6,910 nucleotides of DNA from Desulfamplus sp. (GCA_015231395.1 JADGBP010000067.1:2348-9257), one strand, 5' to 3'; shown: positions 1 to 6,772, counted from the first letter of the stretch. The notes: generated from the letters alone by a model not told the origin. Numbers and translations: made by a program.

Positions 1-2
1 GC

Positions 3-737
3 TATGATGTCATGAGTATGGACTGGAGAGGACAGGGATTGTCTGTTCGTGAACTTCCCAATCGTGACATGGGTTATGTCAAGGATTTTGAGCTTTATAT
101 CAACGATCTTGAGTTATTTTACAATCGTTATGTTGTTCCTTTAAAACAGCCGGTCACCATTATGGCTCATTCCATGGGGGGGCATATCGCTCTCAGATTT
201 TTGGCCCAATGCTCTGATCGTATAAATATCCCAAAAGCCATTTTAATAGCTCCTATGCTGGATATCGTGACAGCACCAATACCAAGAACAATTTCCAGTA
301 TTATGGCATCTTTAGCTGTACGCATCGGATTTGGATTGAATTACGTATTGGGTGGGAAGGATTATTGCAGGGAAACGGTTCAGTTTGAAAACAATCTTCT
401 GACTCATGACATTGACAATTTCTGGTTTGAACACAAGGAAATTGAAAAAAACAGAAATCTTGCTTTGGGAGGTGTCTCATGGTGGTGGCTCAAAGTAGCA
501 TTTGACTCCATTGATATAATAAAAAATAAAGAATATCTTTCAAACATTAAAACTAAAATACAGATTTTTAGTGCTGAAGAGGATCGCATTGTTTGTAATG
601 ATGTGCAGAAGCAGGTGTGTCCGATGATTCCTGATGGGACGCTAATTTCTATTCCTGGTTCGCGGCATGAAATTTTGTTTGAAACCCATGATATCAAAAC
701 AGTGTTATGGAATCATATTAGTAACTTTTTAAAATAA
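3..737 (+). CDS. Alpha/beta hydrolase, monoacylglycerol lipase / lysophospholipase type (5' end cut by window)
   Basis: A serine hydrolase of the PldB / Hydrolase_4 group, which typically cleaves acyl esters of glycerol or lysophospholipids. The frame is open to the left edge: Tyr-Asp-Val precede the first Met at base 12, and the following DWRGQGLS is an internal family motif that normally lies well inside the protein. The true start is therefore outside the window and roughly 60-80 residues are probably missing. Counting from the Met at base 12, the nucleophile elbow AHSMGG puts the catalytic Ser at residue 54 (bases 171-173). The acid is probably Asp191 in AEEDRIV and the base His219 in PGSRHEIL. 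No signal peptide can be judged because the N-terminus is absent. It is convergent with the dsr operon and looks more AT-rich than it, so a functional link is unlikely. The family is firm; the substrate is not. Confidence 0.85.
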   Translation, partial: YDVMSMDWRGQGLSVRELPNRDMGYVKDFELYINDLELFYNRYVVPLKQPVTIMAHSMGGHIALRFLAQCSDRINIPKAILIAPMLDIVTAPIPRTISSIMASLAVRIGFGLNYVLGGKDYCRETVQFENNLLTHDIDNFWFEHKEIEKNRNLALGGVSWWWLKVAFDSIDIIKNKEYLSNIKTKIQIFSAEEDRIVCNDVQKQVCPMIPDGTLISIPGSRHEILFETHDIKTVLWNHISNFLK

Positions 738-755
738 TAAAAAAATAAAAATATC

Positions 756-772
756 TTCATAAATTTTATGAA
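756..772. repeat. Short AT-rich perfect palindrome next to the terminator
   Basis: TTCATAAA at 756-763 and TTTATGAA at 765-772 are perfect inverted copies around one central base. The palindrome lies between the hydrolase stop and the main terminator stem. It could be a weak second hairpin behind the terminator for minus-strand transcripts, or chance in AT-rich DNA. Confidence 0.4.
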
Positions 773-776
773 AAAT

Positions 777-810
777 AATACCCCCTATGCCGTTAGGTAT
801 AGGGGGTATT
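777..810. terminator. Bidirectional hairpin terminator between convergent genes
   Basis: An inverted repeat of 15 pairs (arms 777-791 and 796-810) encloses the 4-base loop GTTA. Its core is CCCCCTAT pairing with ATAGGGGG. All pairs are Watson-Crick except one G-U wobble (789 with 798). On the minus strand the stem is followed by A then a run of five T, a good intrinsic terminator for the dsr operon. On the plus strand it is followed by the weaker T-rich TTATATT and could also serve the hydrolase gene. It lies between two convergent genes, where a shared terminator is expected. Confidence 0.85.
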
Positions 811-890
811 TATATTGCATATGATGTAAAAATGAATTTACTAGTATTAAAATAAGTTTGCGTTTTTAAATTTTAAATTTTTAAAGTGTG

Positions 891-932
891 ATATTTGCCC
901 TCTAACCTCTTATAATTACCCTCTAACCTCTT
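891..932. repeat. 21-bp tandem duplication across the dsrP stop codon
   Basis: Two adjacent 21-bp units (912-932 and 891-911, reading on the minus strand) match at 19 of 21 positions. The first 14 bases, AAGAGGTTAGAGGG, are identical. The first unit holds the last codons of dsrP and its TAA stop. In the second unit the same position reads CAA, so the in-frame copy encodes E-V-R-G without a stop. A 21-bp unit keeps the reading frame. Confidence 0.85.
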
Positions 933-2073
933 CCTTGACTGTGGCAGCAAGTTTAAAAAGAACGGTCAAAATAAGAAGCCCGGTTGCAAGCACACCAAGG
1001 CTGATCACTACCTCCTGAACGGTTGGTATGTATTCAGTCACATGGTGAAGCGGAGATGGAACAAATCCGCCAGAGATCATGCCAAGACTCTTGTCAATCC
1101 ATGTACCAACAAAAACCATTATGCAGGTAAATGGCAGCAATGTCTCATTGTTTCTGAATACTGGAACAATCAGCAGACCAATGGCAACAAACATGAGGGT
1201 CATGGATGTCCACATCCATGGTACCAGAGCATTATGTCCATGCAGACCAAAGAAGAGATACTCGATATGTGCCATATGTCCCGGAATTTTGCTGTAGAAG
1301 ACAACAAATACTTCGCATAGGAAAAAGAATACATTGGCAATAAGTGCGTAGCATACAATCTTTGACAGAGTCTGCATAGCCTCCCAGCCCGGATCAAATT
1401 TTGTGAATTTTCGTACAAGGTAGCACAAAAGAATCAGAAAAGATGGACCGGCTGCAAAAGCAGACGCAAGAAATCTTGGAGCAAGAATCGCAGTAAGCCA
1501 GAATCCTCTTCCAGGAAGTCCACAGTAGAGATAGGCTGTAACTGTGTGGATACCTATTGCAAAGGGGATGGATAGGTAAATAAGCGGAGTTGTCCATTTG
1601 GGAGGTTTTACTTGATTTCTCTCCGCTTCAAGCACCTTCCAGCCAATGACAATATTCAGGAACAGGTAACCGTTAAGCACACACATATCCCAGAAGAGCA
1701 TTGAATTTGGTGTGGGATAGAGGAGCACATTAAGCATTCTTGTTGGTTGTCCTAAATCAGCGACAATGAACATCAGGCACATTATTAATGAGGCTACTGC
1801 TAAAAATTCACCTAAAATGGTTATTCTGTGGAACTTCTCATAATCGTGGATATAATAGGGAATAACCACCATGACCCCTCCTGCGGCAACACCGACAAGA
1901 AAGGTGAAATTGGCAATATAAAATCCCCATGAGACATCCCGGCTCATGCCGGTAATCATAAGACCATTCATGAACTGGTCAATATAAGCAGCAAAAGCTA
2001 CAGTCATGACGGTAAGCAGTACTCCCAGCCATATCCAGTATTTTTTGCTTCCTTTAATCGCTATTTCAAGCAT
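916..2073 (-). CDS. dsrP: DsrP, NrfD/PsrC-like integral membrane quinone-binding subunit of DsrMKJOP
   Basis: Membrane subunit that exchanges electrons between the menaquinone pool and the periplasmic DsrO/DsrJ side of the complex; NrfD-family proteins carry no redox cofactor themselves. The 385-residue protein is very hydrophobic, with about ten membrane segments (near residues 13-30, 50-73, 84-106, 127-146, 162-181, 191-220, 235-260, 283-305, 312-325, 352-376). Recognisable stretches are SRDVSWGFYIANF (44-56), DLGQPTRMLNVL (106-117), GLPGRGFW (185-192) and WIDKSLGMISGGFVPSP (325-341). The start is supported by GAGGGG six bases upstream, directly after the dsrO stop (12-nt gap). It is the last gene of the operon and is followed by a terminator. 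The C-terminal codons and stop are part of a 21-bp tandem duplication. Length fits the family. Confidence 0.95.
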   Translation of the reverse strand: MLEIAIKGSKKYWIWLGVLLTVMTVAFAAYIDQFMNGLMITGMSRDVSWGFYIANFTFLVGVAAGGVMVVIPYYIHDYEKFHRITILGEFLAVASLIMCLMFIVADLGQPTRMLNVLLYPTPNSMLFWDMCVLNGYLFLNIVIGWKVLEAERNQVKPPKWTTPLIYLSIPFAIGIHTVTAYLYCGLPGRGFWLTAILAPRFLASAFAAGPSFLILLCYLVRKFTKFDPGWEAMQTLSKIVCYALIANVFFFLCEVFVVFYSKIPGHMAHIEYLFFGLHGHNALVPWMWTSMTLMFVAIGLLIVPVFRNNETLLPFTCIMVFVGTWIDKSLGMISGGFVPSPLHHVTEYIPTVQEVVISLGVLATGLLILTVLFKLAATVKEEVRG

Positions 2074-2085
2074 ACTTGGCCCCTC

Positions 2086-2943
2086 TTACATGATATAGTA
2101 AACAGAAGGCTCGGTTCCAAGCTCCTGCTTACGTCTTATTGCATAGTTGTCGTTCAGAAGAACCCGTACTTCAGATTCCGGATCTTCCAGATCCCCTACC
2201 ACAATGGCACCTTCTGATGCCTCAACACATGCAGGCTGTTCACCTTTGGCAAGGCGCTCGGCACAGAGATTACATTTTTCCACAACACCCTTTGAGCGAA
2301 CAGGAAACTCTGGGTTTATCTTTTCAATAAAGGGTCTTGCGTCCCTGAAGTTGAAACTTCTGGAACCATAAGGACAGGCGGCCATGCAAAAACGGCATCC
2401 GATACATCTGTGATAATCCATAATTACAATGCCGTCCGGGCGTTTAAAGGTAGCCTTTGTTGGACAAGCCTGAACGCATGGAGCATTTTTGCAGTGGTTG
2501 CAGGTGACAAGAAATGGAAGGACTTTATATTTTTCAGCAAGAAACTCATCTTCCATTTCAGGAAACGCGTACTGATAGTGCTCTTCCCAGATCCATTTAA
2601 TCTCCTGCATCTTCTTTGCAGGACGTGTTTTTGGATATTTTTCCTCATCAGGCTCAATGGTAAAGTCAGGGATATTATGGGCATTTCGGCATGCTGCCAC
2701 AACGCTCTCCACAACCTCATCCGTGATTTTACTGGTATCAATTGCCATGCCCCACCGTTTAGCCGACAGTGCCTCAGCTTTTGGGGATACAACAGGAAGA
2801 GAACTGGCGGAACCACCACCACCTGATGCGACAGCCACAGCCTTTATTGCCGGAGCTGCACCAATGGCGACCGCAGATATTCCTGCTGCCTTGAGAAAGC
2901 TTCTTCTACTCTTTTTCAGAAAGCTTTTTCTGCTGTTGTTCAT
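2086..2943 (-). CDS. dsrO: DsrO, Tat-exported ferredoxin-like iron-sulfur subunit of DsrMKJOP
   Basis: Periplasmic Fe-S protein that passes electrons between DsrP and DsrJ. I choose the Met at 2943 (285 residues), not the upstream in-frame Met at 3012. A strong AAGGAGGT lies six bases before 2943, this start overlaps the dsrJ stop as ATGA, and it puts the twin-arginine motif SRRSFLK (residues 12-18) and the hydrophobic stretch 19-37 at the N-terminus. Cysteine groups are C148-x2-C151-x4-C156-x3-C160, C180-x2-C183-x2-C186-x3-C190, and C224-x2-C227-x11-C239. The position of a fourth cysteine in the last group is Ser243, and the usual first group is reduced to Cys85 (AACRNAHN). This leaves sites for three [4Fe-4S] clusters, by inference. 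The SD lies inside the last codons of dsrJ, so translation is probably coupled. Confidence 0.95.
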   Translation of the reverse strand: MNNSRKSFLKKSRRSFLKAAGISAVAIGAAPAIKAVAVASGGGGSASSLPVVSPKAEALSAKRWGMAIDTSKITDEVVESVVAACRNAHNIPDFTIEPDEEKYPKTRPAKKMQEIKWIWEEHYQYAFPEMEDEFLAEKYKVLPFLVTCNHCKNAPCVQACPTKATFKRPDGIVIMDYHRCIGCRFCMAACPYGSRSFNFRDARPFIEKINPEFPVRSKGVVEKCNLCAERLAKGEQPACVEASEGAIVVGDLEDPESEVRVLLNDNYAIRRKQELGTEPSVYYIM

Positions 2944-3335
2944 TGGGTTACCTCCTTGGGGTCTGTATGGCACTCCCAGCAATATGGAGCAGATGACGCA
3001 TATGTATGACATCTATCGCAAAATTTCTCTTTATCTGTGTGACAGCCAAGACATGAATCCTCACCTGTGGAAAGACTCATGCCAAACTCCTTTCCATTAG
3101 CACTTTTGTACATCCTGTTGGAATCTCTTACCACAGAAGTTCTCCAGTCATTGAGAATAGTCATGTGGTTTGCTCTCATGTCATATTTATCCAGGACACA
3201 TTTTTTCGCAGCCTTGGCTTTGGCTGACAGCTCGATTTCCGGTGCAGCATTGGTTCCACCAATATTAAACCAGAACGGAAAGAGAGCAGCCGCAACAAAA
3301 ACCGCAAGTCCTGCTATGATTGCATTCTTACTCAT
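2940..3335 (-). CDS. dsrJ: DsrJ, membrane-anchored triheme cytochrome c subunit of DsrMKJOP
   Basis: Periplasmic triheme cytochrome c, specific to the Dsr complex. The 131-residue protein has an N-terminal hydrophobic segment (about residues 5-25) that in this family stays as an uncleaved anchor. Three heme c motifs lie near the C-terminus: CLGCH (95-99), CDRCH (106-110) and CWECH (119-123). Cys46, in KKCVLDKYDMRANHM, matches the family cysteine known from Allochromatium vinosum as the unusual distal ligand of one heme. His57 and several Met residues are other ligand candidates. Start choice: GGAGG lies six bases before the ATG at 3335 but directly abuts the ATG at 3341, so 3335 is preferred; 3341 would add two residues. 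The gene overlaps dsrK by 8 nt and dsrO by 4 nt (ATGA). Confidence 0.94.
   Translation of the reverse strand: MSKNAIIAGLAVFVAAALFPFWFNIGGTNAAPEIELSAKAKAAKKCVLDKYDMRANHMTILNDWRTSVVRDSNRMYKSANGKEFGMSLSTGEDSCLGCHTDKEKFCDRCHTYASSAPYCWECHTDPKEVTQ
2950..2957 (-). promoter_or_regulatory. Shine-Dalgarno that fixes the dsrO start
   Basis: AAGGAGGT on the minus strand, six bases before the ATG at 2943 and inside the last codons of dsrJ. No comparable site supports the upstream Met at 3012, and only the 2943 start gives a proper Tat signal peptide. Confidence 0.8.
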
Positions 3336-4974
3336 CTTCATCCTCCATGCCGGGCAGGGGTTCTAAACGAAGGTCGGTCTCTCTCTCTTTCTCACCCGGC
3401 AGAATCAGAGCGTTGCCAACCAGCTCATGGATACCATACACCTTTACTTCCGGTACCCAATATTCCATCAGTGTGGAGAGGGCTGCCCTGTCAATCGCAC
3501 AGATGGTTCCAAGGGTATTGACACCGAATTTCTCGTGGACATACTTCACGGCATTGGCACGGGGAAGACCTCCTGCCATTCTCAATTCCATGTTTTCACC
3601 GGCATTGAGACCAGAACCGCTGCCACAGCAAAATGTCTGTTCGCGTATTGTATTTTCAGGCATCTCAAAGAAATTATCACACACATTTCGAAGCACATAC
3701 CGTGGTTCTTCCAGAAGTCCCATACCCCTTGAGGTGTTACAGGAGTCATGATAGGTCATAATTCGATTAGCGTTCCTGCTCTTGTCAAGCTCAAGTTTGC
3801 CATGTTTTATGAGATCTGCCGTGAATTCGGTTATATGAACCATTTTTGTTGATTTTGCATTCTCAAATTTGGTTCCGGTAATGGGGTTCACCGGCTCTTC
3901 AAGAAAATCCGCAGGACCGTTCATGGTGTCCATATACTGATGAATTACCCGCCACATATGACCGCACTCACCACCAAGAATCCACTTGACACCAAGACGC
4001 CTTGCCTCTGCATACATCTTTGAGTTGAGTCTTTTCATTGTCTCGTGAGAGGTAAAAAAACCAAAGTTTCCACCTTCGGACGCATAAGTGCTCCATGTGA
4101 CATCCAGGCCATACTTGTCCTTGAGGTATTTAAAAAGAATAAGATAGCCCTGACAGGTGTATGTACCCGGGTCGGCAAAAACATCTCCGGAAGGGGTGAT
4201 AAAGAGAATATCAGCACCTTTTTTGTTAAACTGTGGCTCTACATTGACGCCTGTGATCTCTTCAATATCCTCAGCAAAGAACTCCAGCATATCCTTGAAG
4301 GCATGGGGTTGAATGCCAAGATGGTTTCCGGTTTTATAGCAGTTTGAAACAGGAGTTGCAATCCAGTCGATATTGAGTCCAAGAAGATTAAAAATCTCTC
4401 TTGCCATAATTGTGATTTCAGCAGTATCAATTCCGTAGGGGCAGAAAACCGAACATCTGCGGCACTCTGTGCACTGAAAAAAGTAGTACCACCACTCCTT
4501 TAGCACATCAAGATTCATTGGCCTTCCGCCAGAGAGTTTTTCTCCACCGGGAATCATTTTCAGAATCTGGGCAGCTTTGGTGAAATCATTTCTGTAAACA
4601 GAACGCAGAAGTTCAGCTCTGAGTACAGGCATGTTTTTGGGATCACCGGTGCCAAGGAAGAAGTGGCATTTGTCAGCACAGGCACCGCAACGGACACAGA
4701 TATCCATGAACACCTTGAATGTTCTGAATTTTTCCAGCCGTTCCTTGATGCCGTTGTGAATAATCTCCTGCCAGTTTTCAGGCAACTTCCAGTCATCTTC
4801 CATGGGGTTCCATGGTCTGGCATTGGGAAATCCCAGTGTTTCAACGCTTTCCGCTTTTGCGGCATAGCAGTACATCCCGGGTCTTATCTGGACAGGGGTA
4901 TCCATCCAGCTGCCACTGGCAGGCGTGTGATCGATGTTGTCCAGAAGTTGATCCGGTTTAATTTCATTAGACAT
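3328..4974 (-). CDS. dsrK: DsrK, HdrD-like catalytic iron-sulfur subunit of DsrMKJOP
   Basis: Cytoplasmic subunit related to heterodisulfide reductase HdrD, thought to take part in reducing the DsrC trisulfide made during sulfite reduction, with electrons from DsrM. The 548-residue protein has two ferredoxin-type [4Fe-4S] motifs: C93-x2-C96-x2-C99-x3-C103 (CVRCGACADKC) and C168-x2-C171-x2-C174-x3-C178 (CTECRRCSVFCP). The C-terminal half is the catalytic CCG-type region, with Cys212, Cys337 (GGECGHMWR), Cys412 (HDSCNTSRGMG), Cys449-Cys450 (FCCGSGSGLN) and Cys492 (GTICAID). The spacing C-x36-CC-x41-C resembles CCG domains, but a single cysteine replaces the closing CxxC. No signal peptide or membrane segment is seen, as expected. 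AAGGAGG eight bases before the ATG supports the start. The gap to dsrM is only 3 nt, and the gene overlaps dsrJ. Confidence 0.96.
   Translation of the reverse strand: MSNEIKPDQLLDNIDHTPASGSWMDTPVQIRPGMYCYAAKAESVETLGFPNARPWNPMEDDWKLPENWQEIIHNGIKERLEKFRTFKVFMDICVRCGACADKCHFFLGTGDPKNMPVLRAELLRSVYRNDFTKAAQILKMIPGGEKLSGGRPMNLDVLKEWWYYFFQCTECRRCSVFCPYGIDTAEITIMAREIFNLLGLNIDWIATPVSNCYKTGNHLGIQPHAFKDMLEFFAEDIEEITGVNVEPQFNKKGADILFITPSGDVFADPGTYTCQGYLILFKYLKDKYGLDVTWSTYASEGGNFGFFTSHETMKRLNSKMYAEARRLGVKWILGGECGHMWRVIHQYMDTMNGPADFLEEPVNPITGTKFENAKSTKMVHITEFTADLIKHGKLELDKSRNANRIMTYHDSCNTSRGMGLLEEPRYVLRNVCDNFFEMPENTIREQTFCCGSGSGLNAGENMELRMAGGLPRANAVKYVHEKFGVNTLGTICAIDRAALSTLMEYWVPEVKVYGIHELVGNALILPGEKERETDLRLEPLPGMEDEDE
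3342..3346 (-). promoter_or_regulatory. Shine-Dalgarno that decides the dsrJ start
   Basis: GGAGG on the minus strand, inside the last codons of dsrK. It leaves six bases to the ATG at 3335 but none to the ATG at 3341, so the downstream start is favoured. Confidence 0.6.
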
Positions 4975-4977
4975 CTA

Positions 4978-5985
4978 TTACTCCTCCTTATCCACTGGAA
5001 GTCCAGCTTCTATCATTTTCTCTCTGAAATGATCTTCATACTGCTCATATGTATGAACATCCACAGCATAGTTCCAGGGGTTAACATGTCTTTTTGCACG
5101 GGTATTGTTTGCCATGTTCCTTGTGGGACTCAGAAAAATCCCGCCGGCATGCATGAGCTTGCTCATGGGAAAATAGGCAAACAGGACACTCACCATGAGA
5201 ACATGGGCATAAAAAAGCCCACCAACTCCAGGAGGAATCACCGGATGAAAGGTGACCAGACCCATTGTAAATTCCTTTACCCCCATGATATCAACTTTTG
5301 TAAAATATCTCATAGCAATACCGGTTGCGGCGATTCCGATAATCAGAAACAGTGGAAAATAGTCCGCAGCAAGCGAAATATAACTTACCTTGGCATCAAA
5401 GATTCTTCTTGCAAGCAGAAACAGTGCCGCTGCAAGAAGCACTATGCCAGACAAGAAAATTCCCGGAAGACCAATCTGGACAATGCCGTCAACATATTCA
5501 AGAAATGTCAGCCATGCGGGTACCGGCTCCAGAAAGAATCTCAGGTGCCGTATAATGACTACCAAAAATCCGTAATGGAAAGCAAGTGCTCCTGCCCACA
5601 GGAAGATTTCCCATGAATAGGTGAGTTTGTTGTTCTCGTCCGTGTTAAATGCTGCCTTGGTATTCCTGAAAAGAGATCTGAAAAGAAAAATCTCCATGAG
5701 CATGCGTATGAACACGCCAGACGCTTTGTCAGGGTTGTCAATGCAGTTATGTTTAATCCACGGAAACGATTTCTGCTGTCCGCAGGTTGTGGGAATCCGG
5801 AAGGGAACTGCAGAAGATGCCCATCCCATAACGCGGTTTACAAAGCCCCATATAAAGGCAATGACCGCAAGATAGGGAATGACAATTCCGAAGAACCACT
5901 GAAGTCCGGCTCCCTCAACTCCTGCATATGCCAGCAGAAAGAGCAGGAACACGCCTGCCAGGGGTAACATGTACTTTTGATTCAT
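4978..5985 (-). CDS. dsrM: DsrM, NarI-like b-type cytochrome membrane subunit of DsrMKJOP
   Basis: Diheme cytochrome b membrane subunit, related to NarI and HdrE, that oxidises menaquinol and feeds DsrK. I choose the Met at 5985 (335 residues). GAGGTGG lies eight bases upstream, the protein then starts MNQKYM directly before the first membrane helix, and the alternative Met at 6018 has no Shine-Dalgarno. Hydrophobic helices lie near residues 7-22, 29-49, 126-146, 168-192, 208-224 and 257-274. Candidate heme ligands are His137 and His147 (FHYGFLVVIIRH) and His261 and His279. The cytoplasmic-loop signature CGQQKSFPWIKHNCIDNP (68-85) is characteristic of DsrM. It is the first structural gene of the complex, 3 nt before dsrK and 60 nt after the RsbRD gene. 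Confidence 0.95.
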   Translation of the reverse strand: MNQKYMLPLAGVFLLFLLAYAGVEGAGLQWFFGIVIPYLAVIAFIWGFVNRVMGWASSAVPFRIPTTCGQQKSFPWIKHNCIDNPDKASGVFIRMLMEIFLFRSLFRNTKAAFNTDENNKLTYSWEIFLWAGALAFHYGFLVVIIRHLRFFLEPVPAWLTFLEYVDGIVQIGLPGIFLSGIVLLAAALFLLARRIFDAKVSYISLAADYFPLFLIIGIAATGIAMRYFTKVDIMGVKEFTMGLVTFHPVIPPGVGGLFYAHVLMVSVLFAYFPMSKLMHAGGIFLSPTRNMANNTRAKRHVNPWNYAVDVHTYEQYEDHFREKMIEAGLPVDKEE

Positions 5986-5993
5986 AATTCCAA

Positions 5994-6000
5994 CCACCTC
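5994..6000 (-). promoter_or_regulatory. Shine-Dalgarno that decides the dsrM start
   Basis: GAGGTGG on the minus strand, eight bases before the ATG at 5985. The upstream ATG at 6018 is preceded by AT-rich sequence without a purine-rich box, so the 335-residue form is favoured over the 346-residue form. Confidence 0.6.
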
Positions 6001-6045
6001 ACAATTTTCGGTCATCATAAAAGTGCTTAATCTAAATGACCTGAT

Positions 6046-6678
6046 TTAAGATTTTCTTGAGCCAAGGAGTTCATCCTCCGTCAGCCCAGTTACTAAACCT
6101 GCCCTTTCAAAAGCACTGTGAACTCTTCTTTTGGATTCAGTTGCCTTTAAAAGGAATATATTTTCTCTACACTTCATAAACCGGTTAAATGCAGCAAGGG
6201 CAACAAGGTCAACCCTGTAATCAAAGGTCTTATCTGAAAGTTCCCCAAGAACTGATTTAACTATATTTTTCAATTCAAACACAAACGCCACAGCTTGAGA
6301 CGCTGAAAAGTTCTGGACAGCCCTGATACGGATCACTGGATCAAGAGAATTCTCTACCCTGTTCTGATCCACATGCTCTTTGTTAGTTTGACTAAGCTTG
6401 CTGTTAGTATACTCTTTATAATTTTCAGTAAGTGACATTCTCATGATATTATCAAAGGTATCTTGGAGGCTCTGCCGTGTGGCACTTCCCACAGGATTGT
6501 CAAATCTGTTTTTAGATTTCCCAAGGATTCTTGCTGTATCTTCAGGATATGAACTGATTGTAGCTTCAAACCATTTTGCCAGAATTTTTTCTTTGTTAAG
6601 TTCGAGTTGCCGGTTAAGATCTGTTAATTGATTTGAAACCATAGGATTTAACACCATAAAAATTTTATATTGCTCCAT
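6046..6678 (-). CDS. RsbRD N-terminal-domain protein at the head of the dsrMKJOP operon
   Basis: A soluble 210-residue protein, mostly helical, that fits the RsbRD N-terminal domain (globin-like sensory fold of the stressosome proteins RsbR/RsbRD). The pattern is ILAKWFEATISSYPEDTAR (32-50), RFDNPVG (58-64), then DPVIRIRAVQNFSASQAV (113-130) running into AFVFELKNIVKSVL. A polar stretch (about 83-110) separates the two halves. The C-terminal part is MKCREN (168-173) followed by a basic stretch and ERAGL (191-195). No STAS domain, Cys-rich motif, membrane segment or signal peptide is seen. Such proteins are, from memory, often annotated beside dsrMKJOP in Desulfobacterota. It lies 60 nt upstream of dsrM on the same strand, so it is probably co-transcribed. 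The start is uncertain: Met at 6678, 6657 and 6642 are all possible and none has a good Shine-Dalgarno. The molecular role is unknown; a regulatory or sensory role is inferred. Confidence 0.8.
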   Translation of the reverse strand: MEQYKIFMVLNPMVSNQLTDLNRQLELNKEKILAKWFEATISSYPEDTARILGKSKNRFDNPVGSATRQSLQDTFDNIMRMSLTENYKEYTNSKLSQTNKEHVDQNRVENSLDPVIRIRAVQNFSASQAVAFVFELKNIVKSVLGELSDKTFDYRVDLVALAAFNRFMKCRENIFLLKATESKRRVHSAFERAGLVTGLTEDELLGSRKS

Positions 6679-6686
6679 AAAAAGAC

Positions 6687-6718
6687 ATTATATAAAGAAC
6701 AGCAGTTATGACTGTAAA
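6687..6718 (-). promoter_or_regulatory. Candidate sigma70-type promoter for the RsbRD-dsrMKJOP unit
   Basis: On the minus strand a perfect TATAAT lies at 6687-6692. A TTTACA (five of six to TTGACA) lies at 6713-6718, but the 20-nt spacer is longer than ideal; an overlapping TTATAT at 6690-6695 would give 17 nt. Transcription from here would begin almost at the ATG at 6678, which would favour a downstream start at 6657 or 6642. The region is AT-rich, so a chance match is possible. Confidence 0.35.
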
Positions 6719-6772
6719 TAATATAACGCTCATAGTTATTAACTTAAGCGATATAACCATACTATAATTTTA

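Noticed and set aside
863..885. TTTTAAA-type repeats downstream of dsrP
   Set aside because: Three imperfect copies in AT-rich DNA look like low-complexity sequence; nothing ties them to a regulatory function.
2410..2826. Plus-strand open frame opposite dsrO
   Set aside because: It is antisense to the Fe-S cysteine region of dsrO and has no recognisable domain.
2944..3012. N-terminal extension of DsrO starting at 3012
   Set aside because: It overlaps the heme-motif region of dsrJ, puts 23 extra residues before the Tat motif, and has no supporting Shine-Dalgarno; the 2943 start has a near-perfect one.
4663..5616. Long plus-strand open frame (317 codons) opposite dsrK and dsrM
   Set aside because: It lies antisense to two well-supported genes, its translation shows no recognisable domain, and it is full of Cys/His/Lys-rich sequence typical of a shadow frame.
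5986..6018. N-terminal extension of DsrM starting at 6018
   Set aside because: There is no Shine-Dalgarno before it and it adds 11 polar residues ahead of the first helix; the 5985 start has GAGGTGG at good spacing.
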